This document shows, piece by piece, positions 52,420 through 61,328 of a stretch of 64,000 bases of DNA; the first letter of the stretch is position 1, and every line of letters begins with the position of its first letter. Both the position numbers and the translations under genes were made by a program. The notes under the pieces are model-generated. The model made no database searches. It was not told the origin of the DNA and saw only the letters and a program-made list of their open reading frames with translations. This DNA is from Pedobacter suwonensis. Its GTDB lineage: Bacteria > Bacteroidota > Bacteroidia > Sphingobacteriales > Sphingobacteriaceae. Location of the stretch: positions 1 through 64,000 of the forward strand of contig NZ_FOJM01000010.1 of assembly GCF_900111825.1 (NCBI RefSeq), given 5' to 3'.

Positions 52420-54225
52420 TTAAGCGAATTGCTTTCCTTTAACTTTACGTTCCTGCTCAGTTAAGAAAATTTTACGTAAACGCATGCTTACCGGAGTAAC
52501 TTCGATGTACTCGTCAGCCTGGATGTATTCCATAGCCTCTTCCAGCGAAAATTTAATTGCCGGTGCGATACGGGTGTTATCATCTGTACCAGATGCACGC
52601 ATGTTGGTTAAAGCTTTACCTTTCACGATATTGATTACTAAATCATTATCACGGATATGCTCTCCCAAAATTTGTCCTTCGTAAATATCAACTCCCGGAT
52701 CAACAAAGAAACGACCTCTATCCTGTAATTTATCGATAGAATAAGCAGTAGTGGTACCTTTATCCATCGAAATTAATACACCATTCAAACGGCCAGGAAT
52801 CGTCCCTTTCCAAGGTTCGTAAGCTTTGAAACGGTGTGCCATAATCGCCTCACCAGCTGTTGCAGTTAAAACGTTGTTACGTAAACCGATGATACCGCGA
52901 GACGGAATTTCGAATTCTAAGTGTTGTAAGTCGCCTTTTGGTTCCATAATCAATAACTCTCCTTTACGTTGGGTTACCAATTCAATTACTTTACCAGAAA
53001 CTTCAGCAGGTACATCTACAATCAGGGTTTCGATTGGCTCATGTTTTTTACCATCGATTTCTTTAACAATAACCTGTGGCTGCCCAACCTGCAATTCGTA
53101 ACCTTCACGACGCATCGTTTCAATTAATACCGATAAGTGAAGGATACCACGGCCATATACCAACCACGAATCTGCACCTTGAGTTTCAACAACTTTTAAT
53201 GCCAGGTTCTTCTCCATTTCTTTGATCAAACGGTCTTTAATCCTTTGAGAAGTTACCAGTTTACCTTCTTTACCGAAGAATGGTGAGTTATTAATGGTAA
53301 ATAACATGTTCATTGTCGGCTCATCGATACTGATTACCGGTAATTGTTCTGGTGCTTCAAAATCAGCAATAGTATCACCAATTTCAAAACCGTCAATACC
53401 TACAACCGCACAGATATCGCCAGAGCTTACTTCTGTCGCTTTTACCTTACCTAAACCTTCGAATGTATAAAGTTCTTTAACCCTTGATTTAACGATTTTG
53501 CCATCGCGTTTAATTAAAGTAACCGGTTGGTTTTCTTTAATGGTACCGCGGTGAACACGGCCAATTGCAATACGACCTACGAAAGACGAATAATCCAACG
53601 AGGTGATCTGCATTTGTAATGTACCTTCGTTTATTGGTGCAGCAGGAATATTTTCTACCACAGCATCCAATAAGGCAAAAATATCAGTTGTTGGTTTCTG
53701 CCAGTCAGTACTCATCCACCCTTGTTTAGATGAACCATAAATAACCGGGAAATCCAATTGCTCTTCAGTAGCTTCAAGGTTAAAAAACAATTCGAAAATC
53801 TGCTCGTAAACCTCTTCAGGGCGGCAGTTTTCTTTATCTACTTTGTTTACCACCACAATTGGCTTTAAACCTAATGCCAAAGCTTTTTGTGTTACGAAAC
53901 GGGTTTGAGGCATTGCACCTTCAAAAGCATCGCAAAGTAAAAGTACACCATCTGCCATTTTCAAAACACGCTCTACTTCACCGCCAAAATCCGCGTGACC
54001 AGGTGTATCGATAATGTTAATTTTTACATCTTTATATTTAACAGAAACGTTTTTAGACACGATTGTGATACCACGCTCACGCTCTAAATCGTTGTTATCC
54101 AATATCAACTCTCCTGTTTGTTCGTTGTCACGAAAAATAGAACAAGAGTGTAAAATCTTATCAACCAACGTGGTTTTACCGTGGTCAACGTGTGCTATAA
54201 TAGCTATGTTTCTAATCTTTTGCAT
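52420..54225 (-). CDS. typA: Translational GTPase TypA/BipA
   Basis: Ribosome-associated GTPase of the EF-G/LepA family involved in ribosome assembly and stress growth. The 601-residue sequence has G1 AHVDHGKTTL, G2-region RERGITI, G3 DTPGHADFGGEVER and G4 VNKVDKE. A domain II beta-barrel, the EF-G-like V domain and the C-terminal typA-specific domain ending TEQERKVKGKQFA follow. The ATG at 54225 gives the standard MQKIRNIAIIAHVDHG start, just downstream of an exact promoter core. Confidence 0.97.
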   Translation of the reverse strand: MQKIRNIAIIAHVDHGKTTLVDKILHSCSIFRDNEQTGELILDNNDLERERGITIVSKNVSVKYKDVKINIIDTPGHADFGGEVERVLKMADGVLLLCDAFEGAMPQTRFVTQKALALGLKPIVVVNKVDKENCRPEEVYEQIFELFFNLEATEEQLDFPVIYGSSKQGWMSTDWQKPTTDIFALLDAVVENIPAAPINEGTLQMQITSLDYSSFVGRIAIGRVHRGTIKENQPVTLIKRDGKIVKSRVKELYTFEGLGKVKATEVSSGDICAVVGIDGFEIGDTIADFEAPEQLPVISIDEPTMNMLFTINNSPFFGKEGKLVTSQRIKDRLIKEMEKNLALKVVETQGADSWLVYGRGILHLSVLIETMRREGYELQVGQPQVIVKEIDGKKHEPIETLIVDVPAEVSGKVIELVTQRKGELLIMEPKGDLQHLEFEIPSRGIIGLRNNVLTATAGEAIMAHRFKAYEPWKGTIPGRLNGVLISMDKGTTTAYSIDKLQDRGRFFVDPGVDIYEGQILGEHIRDNDLVINIVKGKALTNMRASGTDDNTRIAPAIKFSLEEAMEYIQADEYIEVTPVSMRLRKIFLTEQERKVKGKQFA

Positions 54226-54247
54226 AAAATGCGCCTCAAATTTGGCG

Positions 54248-54255
54248 CAAAGATA
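54248..54255 (-). promoter_or_regulatory. Promoter -7 element (TATCTTTG) of typA
   Basis: Exact TAnnTTTG core on the minus strand, 22 bases upstream of the typA ATG. Confidence 0.5.
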
Positions 54256-54504
54256 GTGTTTAGAAATGGATTTTCCACTATAACGCCTACTATTTAATGC
54301 ATTGATAACGCTGCAATAGTCTCATTTTTAATTAGAAAAGCAATTCCGGCAGCTTTTCGGTTTAATCGATCCTGTTGTACAATTAGCCTTCATCAAAAAT
54401 TCCGGGCAACCGTTTCCATAAGGTTTAAAAAACAAAGCCTTTTTAAAAAAATCGTTCAAATTCAAATGAATAAAACAAATGATTAATTTGAAGGTATTAT
54501 GTAA

Positions 54505-54852
54505 ATGGAAAAATCAATACAGGAATTATTTGATCAATATGAAGAAAAGTCGCTTGAAGTAGAAGCAGCAAAAAGGGCTATGGATGCGGCTGAAGTACCG
54601 GATTTATCAAAGGAAGAATACATTACCGGTCCACAGGCCGACGAACACCTTATTGCCTGTATAGAAAGGGAACGCAAAGAAAAGGAATTGGAAACCCTTA
54701 GCCAGGAGTGGTCTGAAATTCAGGATGAATTGGCAGAAAAACTTTGTAAAATCAACACCAAAGTTCTGGTAAAAGATAGACGGGATGAATGCACAGTATT
54801 GATTCATTGCGAAGGCGGCGGCATTATAATTCAAGACAAAGAAATTAATTAA
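54505..54852 (+). CDS. Small coiled-coil protein, unknown function
   Basis: A 115-residue acidic protein. Residues 1-35 and 45-80 have charged helical heptad-like character (QYEEKSLEVEAAKRAMDAAE and ERERKEKELETLSQEW); the C-terminal 30 residues are beta-like. There is no signal peptide. It stands alone upstream of a VOC gene in the opposite orientation. No family recognised. Confidence 0.6.
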   Translation: MEKSIQELFDQYEEKSLEVEAAKRAMDAAEVPDLSKEEYITGPQADEHLIACIERERKEKELETLSQEWSEIQDELAEKLCKINTKVLVKDRRDECTVLIHCEGGGIIIQDKEIN

Positions 54853-54936
54853 TAACCTAAACTATTAATAATCCGTAACAATTAGACCTGTTAATTTGAA
54901 CAATTAATGGGTTAAGATAAGAGCCATCATTCCGAT

Positions 54937-55389
54937 TTATAAGTTTAGCTTTAACCAATCCGGATGAGTTATTACACCCAGTTCTGGTCTGGCTTCTCCA
55001 TCCAAAATGGCAATAAACTCCAGTGCATGTCCATCAGGATCATTAAAATAAATGGCCACAGCAGGCATCCAGGCAAAAACCATGGGATCATGATTGGCAC
55101 TCTTAAGAAAATTATAAGGCTGAAGGTTTTTAGATTCCAAAAACTGAACTGATTTATTCAATACATCATCCACCTCACAGCGAAATGCAAAGTGCCTTAC
55201 ATCAATTTCTTTTTTGGGCTTTTCCCAAATCCCCAGCATGGCTTCCTGCGGCTTGCCAATCCAGAAAAAAGCAATTCTGCGGTCGGCTTCATAATGGCAT
55301 TGCGTTAAACCTAAAACATTGCTGTAAAAATCAATCGATCTTTCCAGATCTTCAACATAGATATGCGTTTCAAACAATCCTTTTATCAT
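54937..55389 (-). CDS. VOC family (glyoxalase-like) protein
   Basis: A 150-residue vicinal-oxygen-chelate protein of two beta-alpha-beta-beta-beta modules. The first module has His9 (ETHIYVEDLERSIDFYSNVLGL) and a mid-strand FFWIGKPQEAML; the second has HFAFRCEVDDV and the C-terminal IYFNDPDGHALEFI with His and Glu metal ligands. Function could be dioxygenase, glyoxalase or antibiotic/fosfomycin resistance-like; the family does not allow a substrate call. Monocistronic. Confidence 0.88.
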   Translation of the reverse strand: MIKGLFETHIYVEDLERSIDFYSNVLGLTQCHYEADRRIAFFWIGKPQEAMLGIWEKPKKEIDVRHFAFRCEVDDVLNKSVQFLESKNLQPYNFLKSANHDPMVFAWMPAVAIYFNDPDGHALEFIAILDGEARPELGVITHPDWLKLNL

Positions 55390-55527
55390 GCTGTCAAGAT
55401 AGCGATAACCCTTACGAGCAAAAAATCATGTTTTTCGATATTAACATCAATAAAATCGATTAACATAGTTATTCTTTAAATTCGTTATTTAAATGCAGTT
55501 GATGTTAATGGAGACAATAAAGCTGGG

Positions 55528-56205
55528 ATGAACAAAAGGATTTTAATGTATACAGGCAGATCTTTAATCGTTTTTAGTGCACTAGTTGCGATTTACTTCA
55601 TCACGGCATTCTGCTGCTCGCGTATTACAGTAAATGCCAATCCGGTAAATGCGAAGGAAGTAGACATATACATGATGACAAATGGTGTGCATACCGATAT
55701 TATTGTTCCGGCTGTTAGCTCAGAAATTAACTGGACAAAAGAAATCCCTTACCATAACACTTTAGAGGCCGACAGTAGTTATCATTATCTGGCCATGGGC
55801 TGGGGCGATAAAAAGTTTTACCTGGAAACTCCGGAATTTTCAGACCTAAAACTAAGTAACGCTCTACGGGCAATTTCTGGCTTAAGCACCTCGGCCATGC
55901 ACACTACCTATTATAAAAATATAAGGGAAGATGAGAACTGTATAAAAATCATGATCAGCAAAACACAATACCAGCAGCTGGTCCGCTATATTTTAAATAG
56001 CTTTAAAAAAGATGATTTAGGGCATTTAATTGCTGTTCAATCAAACGTTCATTATGATATTGGCGATGCTTTTTATGAAGCCAAAGGAAGTTATAGTATT
56101 TTTAAAACCTGTAATACCTGGGCTAATGCTGCTTTAAAAAGCTGTGGACAACGAAGCTGTTTGTGGACAATATTTTATACAGGTATTTTTTTGAAGTACA
56201 AATAA
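55528..56205 (+). CDS. TIGR02117 family (DUF2459) protein
   Basis: A 225-residue protein with an N-terminal membrane helix (about 10-28) and a family-specific body. The markers are NGVHTDIIVPAVSSEINW, YLAMGWGDKKFYLETPEF, the conserved AMHTTYY and the ending CNTWANAALKSCGQRSCLWTI (read 191-211). The family has a predicted papain/NlpC-like fold with conserved His and Cys and is often found near urease genes, but none is here. Probably periplasmic. Function unknown. Confidence 0.85.
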   Translation: MNKRILMYTGRSLIVFSALVAIYFITAFCCSRITVNANPVNAKEVDIYMMTNGVHTDIIVPAVSSEINWTKEIPYHNTLEADSSYHYLAMGWGDKKFYLETPEFSDLKLSNALRAISGLSTSAMHTTYYKNIREDENCIKIMISKTQYQQLVRYILNSFKKDDLGHLIAVQSNVHYDIGDAFYEAKGSYSIFKTCNTWANAALKSCGQRSCLWTIFYTGIFLKYK

Positions 56206-56218
56206 CTTCAAAAAATGG

Positions 56219-56331
56219 TCGTCATGCTGAATTTATTTTACACGTCGAAATAGTGTTTTCAATTGTCTTGTAGCTACTACGTGGTCAGCGTCTTTCTACT
56301 TATTAGACCCTGAAATAAATTCAGGGTGACG
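56219..56331. repeat. Palindromic intergenic element
   Basis: Outer arms GTCATGCTGAATTTA and TAAATTCAGGGTGAC pair; inside, ACCCTGAA (56307-56314) and TTCAGGGT (56320-56327) form a separate hairpin. A decayed relative (GTTGTGCTGAATTGAC... CTTGTAGC words) lies at 18571-18645. Confidence 0.7.
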
Positions 56332-56366
56332 AAATTCAAGAGAAATTATAGAACTTGAGTAATATA

Positions 56367-57179
56367 CTAAACCTCAAATGCCCAGTTTAAAAAAGCAGGC
56401 ATCACACTTTCCCAGGTAGGTATATTATGTTTGCCGCCAACTTTCTCGTAGTAAAAAATATGATCAGGCCTTTTGTAACCCTTATTTAATAGGATTTTAA
56501 CCACATCAATGGTATCGTCTATAGAATCGATAATTAAGTTTTTATTCCGATCAGCAACTTCGTCTTCCGTCCCGGTCATCAACCAGAATTTCATATCCGG
56601 CTTGCTGGAAGTGTTTTCCAACTGCTGATGCATAATGCGGTCAGCATCCGTATAGCCATCATTTAAATCCTTTTTTCTCCACCAAAATGCACCTGAAAAA
56701 ACACCGGCAACATCAAACGAAGCAGGATTATTCCAGGCAATATCAAAAGCAGAGAGGCCTCCCAGAGAAAATCCGGCGAAACCCACCTTACCGGTAACCG
56801 GCATCGCAATTTTCTTTTTAACAAAAGGCAAAAGTTCTTTGACTACAAAATCGGCATAGAGGTTTGCTTTTGCGCCTCGCCCTTTAAAATCGGGCACACC
56901 AGCAACCCCGTATTCCATTAAACGATCGTCTGATGCCTTAATGGCCACCACAATTAGCCTATGGTTTCTTTTAGCATGATGCGCATCTTCCAAAATCTGA
57001 CTAAAATTCATCTTGGCCACATCCTGTCCGTCGTTTAACAGAAGAAGTTCTATTTTTTCATTACCCAAAATACCTTCAGGCGTATAAATATCTATCTCTA
57101 CCTCACGTTTTAAATAATTTGAAGATATTTTAAAGTTGGTGGTATTAACTTTTACCGATAAAATGGTGGTGTACTTCAT
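56367..57179 (-). CDS. Alpha/beta hydrolase-fold esterase
   Basis: A 270-residue protein of the esterase-D/enterochelin-esterase type. An N-terminal beta region with LKREVEIDIYTPEG is followed by LLLNDGQDVAKM, the nucleophile elbow GFSLGG (Ser) in AGFSLGGLSAFDIAW, LMTGTEDEVADR near the expected Asp, and the catalytic-region His in GGKHNIPTWESVMPAFL. No signal peptide. The start at 57179 was chosen because an upstream ATG six codons away is close to the promoter core at 57224. It is divergent from the amidoligase cluster's first hydrolase gene. Confidence 0.88.
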   Translation of the reverse strand: MKYTTILSVKVNTTNFKISSNYLKREVEIDIYTPEGILGNEKIELLLLNDGQDVAKMNFSQILEDAHHAKRNHRLIVVAIKASDDRLMEYGVAGVPDFKGRGAKANLYADFVVKELLPFVKKKIAMPVTGKVGFAGFSLGGLSAFDIAWNNPASFDVAGVFSGAFWWRKKDLNDGYTDADRIMHQQLENTSSKPDMKFWLMTGTEDEVADRNKNLIIDSIDDTIDVVKILLNKGYKRPDHIFYYEKVGGKHNIPTWESVMPAFLNWAFEV

Positions 57180-57223
57180 AATCAAGATCCCTATCACATG
57201 GCTATCGCCTCAGCATTAGGCTG

Positions 57224-57231
57224 CAAAGGTA
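57224..57231 (-). promoter_or_regulatory. Promoter -7 element (TACCTTTG) of esterase gene
   Basis: Exact TAnnTTTG core on the minus strand, 44 bases upstream of the esterase ATG at 57179 in the divergent region 57180-57360. Confidence 0.5.
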
Positions 57232-57360
57232 CAAATCTCTATAAACTATTAATTATCATAGGATATTTTTTAAAATCATCGCCTCATTTCATTCATTTTT
57301 AATATTGACACTATTCTTATTGTAGATTTTAATTTATACCTTAAACATTCAATCTGTATT

Positions 57361-58068
57361 ATGGTTAAAGAAGAACATAAGAAATGGTACAGCCCGAATT
57401 TAAGTGGCGAAATCGACATGCTCATCTTTGGTCACGGTGGCATCCCTATCCTACTGTTCCCAACAAGTATGGGTCGATATTTTGAAAACAAGGATTTCAA
57501 ATTGATCGATTCTGTAGCGGGATTTATCAATGAAGGAAAAATTAAAATTTATTGTCCGGATAGCATCGACAAACTGAGCTGGTACAACAAAAGTATTCAT
57601 CCTGCCGACAGGGTTAAAAACCACATTTGGTATGATAAATATTTATTGGAAGAAGTAGCCCCGCTGGCCAGGCACGAAACCGGCCATAGTAAAATAATTA
57701 CCGCTGGCTGCAGCTTTGGTGGTTATCACGCTGCAAATTTCGCTTTCAGGCATCCTTGGCTGGTTAGCCATATGTTTAGCATGAGTGGCGCTTTCGATAT
57801 AACGGGCCAGCTAGACGGTTTTTACAATGATGATGTTTATTTTAATAACCCGATTGATTTCATATTGAACAACAGTAATCCTGAGCTACATTACATGAAA
57901 ATTGTTTTAGGTACAACCGACCGCGATATGTGCAGGGCAGATAATGAGCGTTTATCCAATATCCTAAATAAAAAGGGCATCAACCACTGGCTGGATATCA
58001 GACAAAACGCAGATCACGACTGGCCAATCTGGAGAGAAATGTTTCCGGATTATATTGCACAGCTATAG
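57361..58068 (+). CDS. Esterase-like alpha/beta hydrolase, amidoligase cluster
   Basis: A 235-residue cytoplasmic alpha/beta hydrolase with the elbow GCSFGG (Ser118), TTDRD near the expected Asp and a C-terminal ADHDW (His219). The family lies near esterase D and the siderophore-esterase group. It is the first gene of a five-gene run in the same orientation (57361-62513). Next comes the ATP-grasp gene, 92 bases later. It probably hydrolyses an ester or thioester intermediate or releases the product; this is inferred from neighbours. Confidence 0.85.
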   Translation: MVKEEHKKWYSPNLSGEIDMLIFGHGGIPILLFPTSMGRYFENKDFKLIDSVAGFINEGKIKIYCPDSIDKLSWYNKSIHPADRVKNHIWYDKYLLEEVAPLARHETGHSKIITAGCSFGGYHAANFAFRHPWLVSHMFSMSGAFDITGQLDGFYNDDVYFNNPIDFILNNSNPELHYMKIVLGTTDRDMCRADNERLSNILNKKGINHWLDIRQNADHDWPIWREMFPDYIAQL

Positions 58069-58160
58069 ATTAGTCCTTAGTCTTGAGTCTGTAGTCGATT
58101 TAGTTACAAGCATCAAACAATTAGCCGATTAACCAGTTACACAATAAACAATATTTACCA

Positions 58161-59240
58161 ATGAAGAAAATAGGGATTTTATTTGGACAGGAACGCTCTT
58201 TTCCTGAAGCCGTAATCGAAAGAATTAATCAAAAAGCAGAGGAGGGCATTACTGCCGAAGCGGTTAAAATCGATAAGATATTTCAGAATGCACCACTGGG
58301 TTATTCAGTAATCATAGATCGCATTTCGCAGGATGTACCATTCTACCGCGCTTCATTAAAAAATGCTGCCATTACAGGAACTGCCGTAATCAACAATCCA
58401 TTTTGGTGGAGTGCGGACGAGAAGTTTTTTAATAATGCCCTGGCCGAACAAATTGGTGTTCCAGTACCTAAAACGGCCTTGATCCCTTCCAGAGAACATC
58501 CAACGGGAACAACGTCCGAATCATTTTCTAACCTGGAAATGCCCTTAAACTGGGATGCGATTTTTGAGTATGTGGGTTTTCCGGCTTATATGAAACCTTA
58601 CGATGGCGGTGGCTGGAGAGATGTTTATAAACTTCATGATAAAGAAGATTTTTTTGACAAACACAGTGGCACGCAGCAATTAGTGATGCTTTTGCAGGAA
58701 GAGATCATTTTCGAAGAATATTTCAGGTGTTATTGTATAGGTGGCAAACATGTTCGCATTATGCAGTACGACCCACGTAACCCACATCATTTACGGTATG
58801 CAACCGAGGGTAAATCGCCAGATCCGAAATTGCTTAAAACAGTTGAAGAATATACTTTAAAACTATGTCGCTATTTAGGATATGATTTCAATACGGTTGA
58901 GTTCGCGGTGCGTAATGGAGTACCTATTGCTATCGACTTCTGTAACCCGGCTCCAGATGCCGACATTAAAAGTGTTGGTCAGGAAAATTTTGATTGGGTA
59001 GTAGAAACCACAGCAAACTATGCGATAGAACGGGCCAAAGCACAAAAAGACGGACAAGATAATTTAACATGGGGCGAATATATTAAATCGTCAGTTGGAG
59101 GCAAACCTCTAATCGCTAAAGCTGAATCAAAGATCACTAAAACAACCGCGGCAAAAAAAACTACGCCTACCGAAAAGGCTAAAGCGACAACAACAGAAAA
59201 AACAACTGCAAAAACTAAAAAAGCTGCAGTAAAAAAATAA
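58161..59240 (+). CDS. ATP-grasp ligase with Lys/Thr/Ala-rich tail
   Basis: A 359-residue ATP-grasp protein of the RimK/glutathione-synthetase kind. A pre-ATP-grasp region (about 1-95) is followed by the ATP-binding core: PAYMKPYDGGGWRDVYKL with Lys145, LLQEEIIFEEYFRCY and the metal-binding IDFCNPAPD (about 258-266), where Asp/Asn stand for the usual Glu/Asn pair. Residues about 315-359 form a low-complexity Lys/Thr/Ala tail like a histone H1 or nucleoid tail. It would form an amide or ester bond using ATP. The GCS2 gene starts 28 bases later. Confidence 0.9.
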   Translation: MKKIGILFGQERSFPEAVIERINQKAEEGITAEAVKIDKIFQNAPLGYSVIIDRISQDVPFYRASLKNAAITGTAVINNPFWWSADEKFFNNALAEQIGVPVPKTALIPSREHPTGTTSESFSNLEMPLNWDAIFEYVGFPAYMKPYDGGGWRDVYKLHDKEDFFDKHSGTQQLVMLLQEEIIFEEYFRCYCIGGKHVRIMQYDPRNPHHLRYATEGKSPDPKLLKTVEEYTLKLCRYLGYDFNTVEFAVRNGVPIAIDFCNPAPDADIKSVGQENFDWVVETTANYAIERAKAQKDGQDNLTWGEYIKSSVGGKPLIAKAESKITKTTAAKKTTPTEKAKATTTEKTTAKTKKAAVKK

Positions 59241-59268
59241 AGGGGATTTAATTTATAATTAGCAAAGG

Positions 59269-60369
59269 ATGAACGAGTTTACGCTGGGCATAGAAGAAGA
59301 ATACATGGTAATTGATCCCGTTACCAGAGAACTTACTTCTCACGAACAAAAAATTGTTGAAGCCGCACAAAAAATACACAAAGACCAGGTTAAGGCAGAA
59401 ATGCACCAGGCTGTGGTAGAGGTGGGAACAGGTATTTGCCGTACCACTACCGAAGCGCGCAAGGAAATTGCTCAATTGCGTTATACCGTTTCTCAACTGG
59501 CCGGAGAGCAGGGCCTGCGGATTGGAGCCGCGGGAACACACCCTTTTTCTCACTGGGAAAAGCAGCTGATTACCGAACATCCACGTTACAACGAAATTGT
59601 GAACGAACTACAGGAGGCTGCACGTTCTAATCTTATTTTTGGTCTGCACGTACACGTAGGTTTCCAATCGCGCGAACTGGCTATCCACATTGCCAACCAG
59701 GTGAGATATTTCTTACCACACGTTTTTGCTTTGTCAACCAATTCTCCGTTTTGGGAATCGCGCAATACTGGTTATAAATCTTTCCGCACTAAAATTTTCG
59801 ACAAATTTCCGCGTACCGGAATTCCTGATATTTTTAACAGCATTGAAGATTATGACAATTATGTAAAACTGCTCATCAAAACCAATTGCATGGATAACGC
59901 CAAAAAAATATGGTGGGATATCCGCGTGCACCCTTTCTTTGATACCGTTGAATTCCGCATTTGCGATTGCCCGATGTTAGTAGATGAAACGATGGCCCTT
60001 ACAGCCTTATTTCAATCCTTATGTGCCAAACTGTACAAACTGCGTTTACAGAACATGGAGTTTATCAGTTATTCAAGAGCGTTGATTAACGAAAACAAAT
60101 GGCGGGCAGCCCGCTACGGAATTGATGGAAACCTGATTGATTTCGGAAAAGAAATGGAAGTAAACTGCCGTAACCTCGTTTTGGAATTATTGGATTTTGT
60201 GGATGATGTAGTGGATGATTTGGGCTGCCGCGATGATATTAATTACGTACATAAAATATTGGAACACGGTACTGGTGCAGACCGGCAGTTGGCCGTTTAC
60301 CAGCAAACCGGTAGCTTTGAGGCGGTGGTAGATTACATTACTAATCAAACACTTATAGGCGCAAAGTAA
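59269..60369 (+). CDS. GCS2-type carboxylate-amine ligase (YbdK-like)
   Basis: A 366-residue ligase of the glutamate-cysteine ligase type 2 family (COG2170). Markers are FTLGIEEEYMVIDP (metal-binding Glu cluster), AEMHQAVVEVGTG, GLHVHVGF (126-132) and SPFWESRNTGYKSFRTK. E. coli YbdK has only weak glutamate-cysteine ligase activity, so the natural substrates may differ. It sits 28 bases after the ATP-grasp gene and 7 bases before the amidotransferase gene, so it is certainly co-transcribed with them. Confidence 0.95.
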   Translation: MNEFTLGIEEEYMVIDPVTRELTSHEQKIVEAAQKIHKDQVKAEMHQAVVEVGTGICRTTTEARKEIAQLRYTVSQLAGEQGLRIGAAGTHPFSHWEKQLITEHPRYNEIVNELQEAARSNLIFGLHVHVGFQSRELAIHIANQVRYFLPHVFALSTNSPFWESRNTGYKSFRTKIFDKFPRTGIPDIFNSIEDYDNYVKLLIKTNCMDNAKKIWWDIRVHPFFDTVEFRICDCPMLVDETMALTALFQSLCAKLYKLRLQNMEFISYSRALINENKWRAARYGIDGNLIDFGKEMEVNCRNLVLELLDFVDDVVDDLGCRDDINYVHKILEHGTGADRQLAVYQQTGSFEAVVDYITNQTLIGAK

Positions 60370-60376
60370 TTTTAGG

Positions 60377-61231
60377 ATGGATAAAAGAAGCTTAAGAGTA
60401 GCCGTTATTGACATGAATAACGGTGCACCCAACCAGGGCATCCGGGGAATTCAGGAAATCTTATCCCGTTTTAAAAAGGATAACGATATTGATTTAAGTT
60501 TCGATATTTTTGATTTAAGGCAAAAAGGAGAGATACCAGGCATAGATTATGATGCTTATATTTCAAGCGGTGGCCCGGGCAGCCCAACCGAAAGCAAGGG
60601 TGAAAAATGGGAAAATGTTTTTTTTGATCTGCTCGACCAGATTGAGGCATTTAACCAGGCCCATGAAGAAAAAAAGAAATTTGCTTTTTTGATCTGCCAC
60701 TCCTTTCAATTGGCTTGTAGAAAATATAACCTGGGCAACGTAACCGAAAGGCGCTCGAATGCTTTTGGTATTTTCCCGGTAACCTTAACTGAAGATGGAG
60801 AAAGAGACGAAGTTTTTAACGGCATTACAAACCCCTTTTTTTCGGTAGACAGCAGAGACTGGCAGGTTATAGAGCCAAATCTTGCCGCTTTTGAAAAAAA
60901 AGGCGCAAAATTGCTGGCCATTGAAAAAGAACGTAAACATGTCGACTTGGAGCGCTGCATGATGTCGATCCGCCTTTCTGATGAAATCATTGGTACGCAA
61001 TTTCACCCAGAGGCTGATCCGGTGGGCATGAAAATGTACCTGCTACAAGAAGAAAAGAAAAAAGCCATTGTAGATATGCACGGCGAACAAAAGTATCTGG
61101 ATATGTTGAACAGTCTGGATGATCCGGCGAGGATTGTATTAACGCAAAGTATTATCTTACCTAATTTTTTAAAAAAAGCCGTTGGGAATTTGCAAAAACA
61201 GCTGTCGTTGCGAACTGAAGAAATGGATTGA
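60377..61231 (+). CDS. Class I glutamine amidotransferase
   Basis: A 284-residue class I GATase. The triad is visible: Cys108 in LICHSFQLAC (elbow CHSFQ, where most have CxGxQ), His210 and Glu212 in TQFHPEADP. The SSGGPGSP loop (63-70) is also conserved. It could supply ammonia or cleave a gamma-glutamyl product. It starts 7 bases after the GCS2 gene. The C-terminal residues SLRTEEMD and the stop lie in a palindromic-repeat half-element (61204-61254), so the last residues are repeat-derived. Confidence 0.92.
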   Translation: MDKRSLRVAVIDMNNGAPNQGIRGIQEILSRFKKDNDIDLSFDIFDLRQKGEIPGIDYDAYISSGGPGSPTESKGEKWENVFFDLLDQIEAFNQAHEEKKKFAFLICHSFQLACRKYNLGNVTERRSNAFGIFPVTLTEDGERDEVFNGITNPFFSVDSRDWQVIEPNLAAFEKKGAKLLAIEKERKHVDLERCMMSIRLSDEIIGTQFHPEADPVGMKMYLLQEEKKKAIVDMHGEQKYLDMLNSLDDPARIVLTQSIILPNFLKKAVGNLQKQLSLRTEEMD

Positions 61232-61254
61232 GCGCATGCGTGAAGCAATCTTTC
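61204..61254. repeat. Half REP-like element overlapping gene end
   Basis: TCGTTGCGAACTGAAGAA...GCGTGAAGCAATCTTTC is the reverse complement of the right half of the 15172-16122 family (AAAGATTGCTTCACGC... TTCTTCAGTTCGCAATGACG). It overlaps the last codons of the amidotransferase gene. Confidence 0.75.
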
Positions 61255-61264
61255 TTTCACCAAA

Positions 61265-61302
61265 TCGTCATTTCGACTGAAACGCAGTGAAATGGAGAAA
61301 TC
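61265..61302 (+). repeat. Short intergenic repeat (GTCATTTCGACTGAAAC type)
   Basis: TCGTCATTTCGACTGAAACG followed by CAGTGAAATGGAGAAATCT; its relative on the minus strand is at 13103-13140. Confidence 0.7.
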
Positions 61303-61328
61303 TATGAAATACGTGTAAATAAAAACCT

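Noticed and set aside
58875..59057. Minus-strand ORF in the ATP-grasp gene
   Set aside because: Antisense frame inside a strongly supported gene, no start or promoter features.
61003..61263. Minus-strand ORF (VKERLLHACAQSISSVRND start)
   Set aside because: It begins in the same repeat family and overlaps the amidotransferase gene on the other strand; the rest is antisense to that gene.
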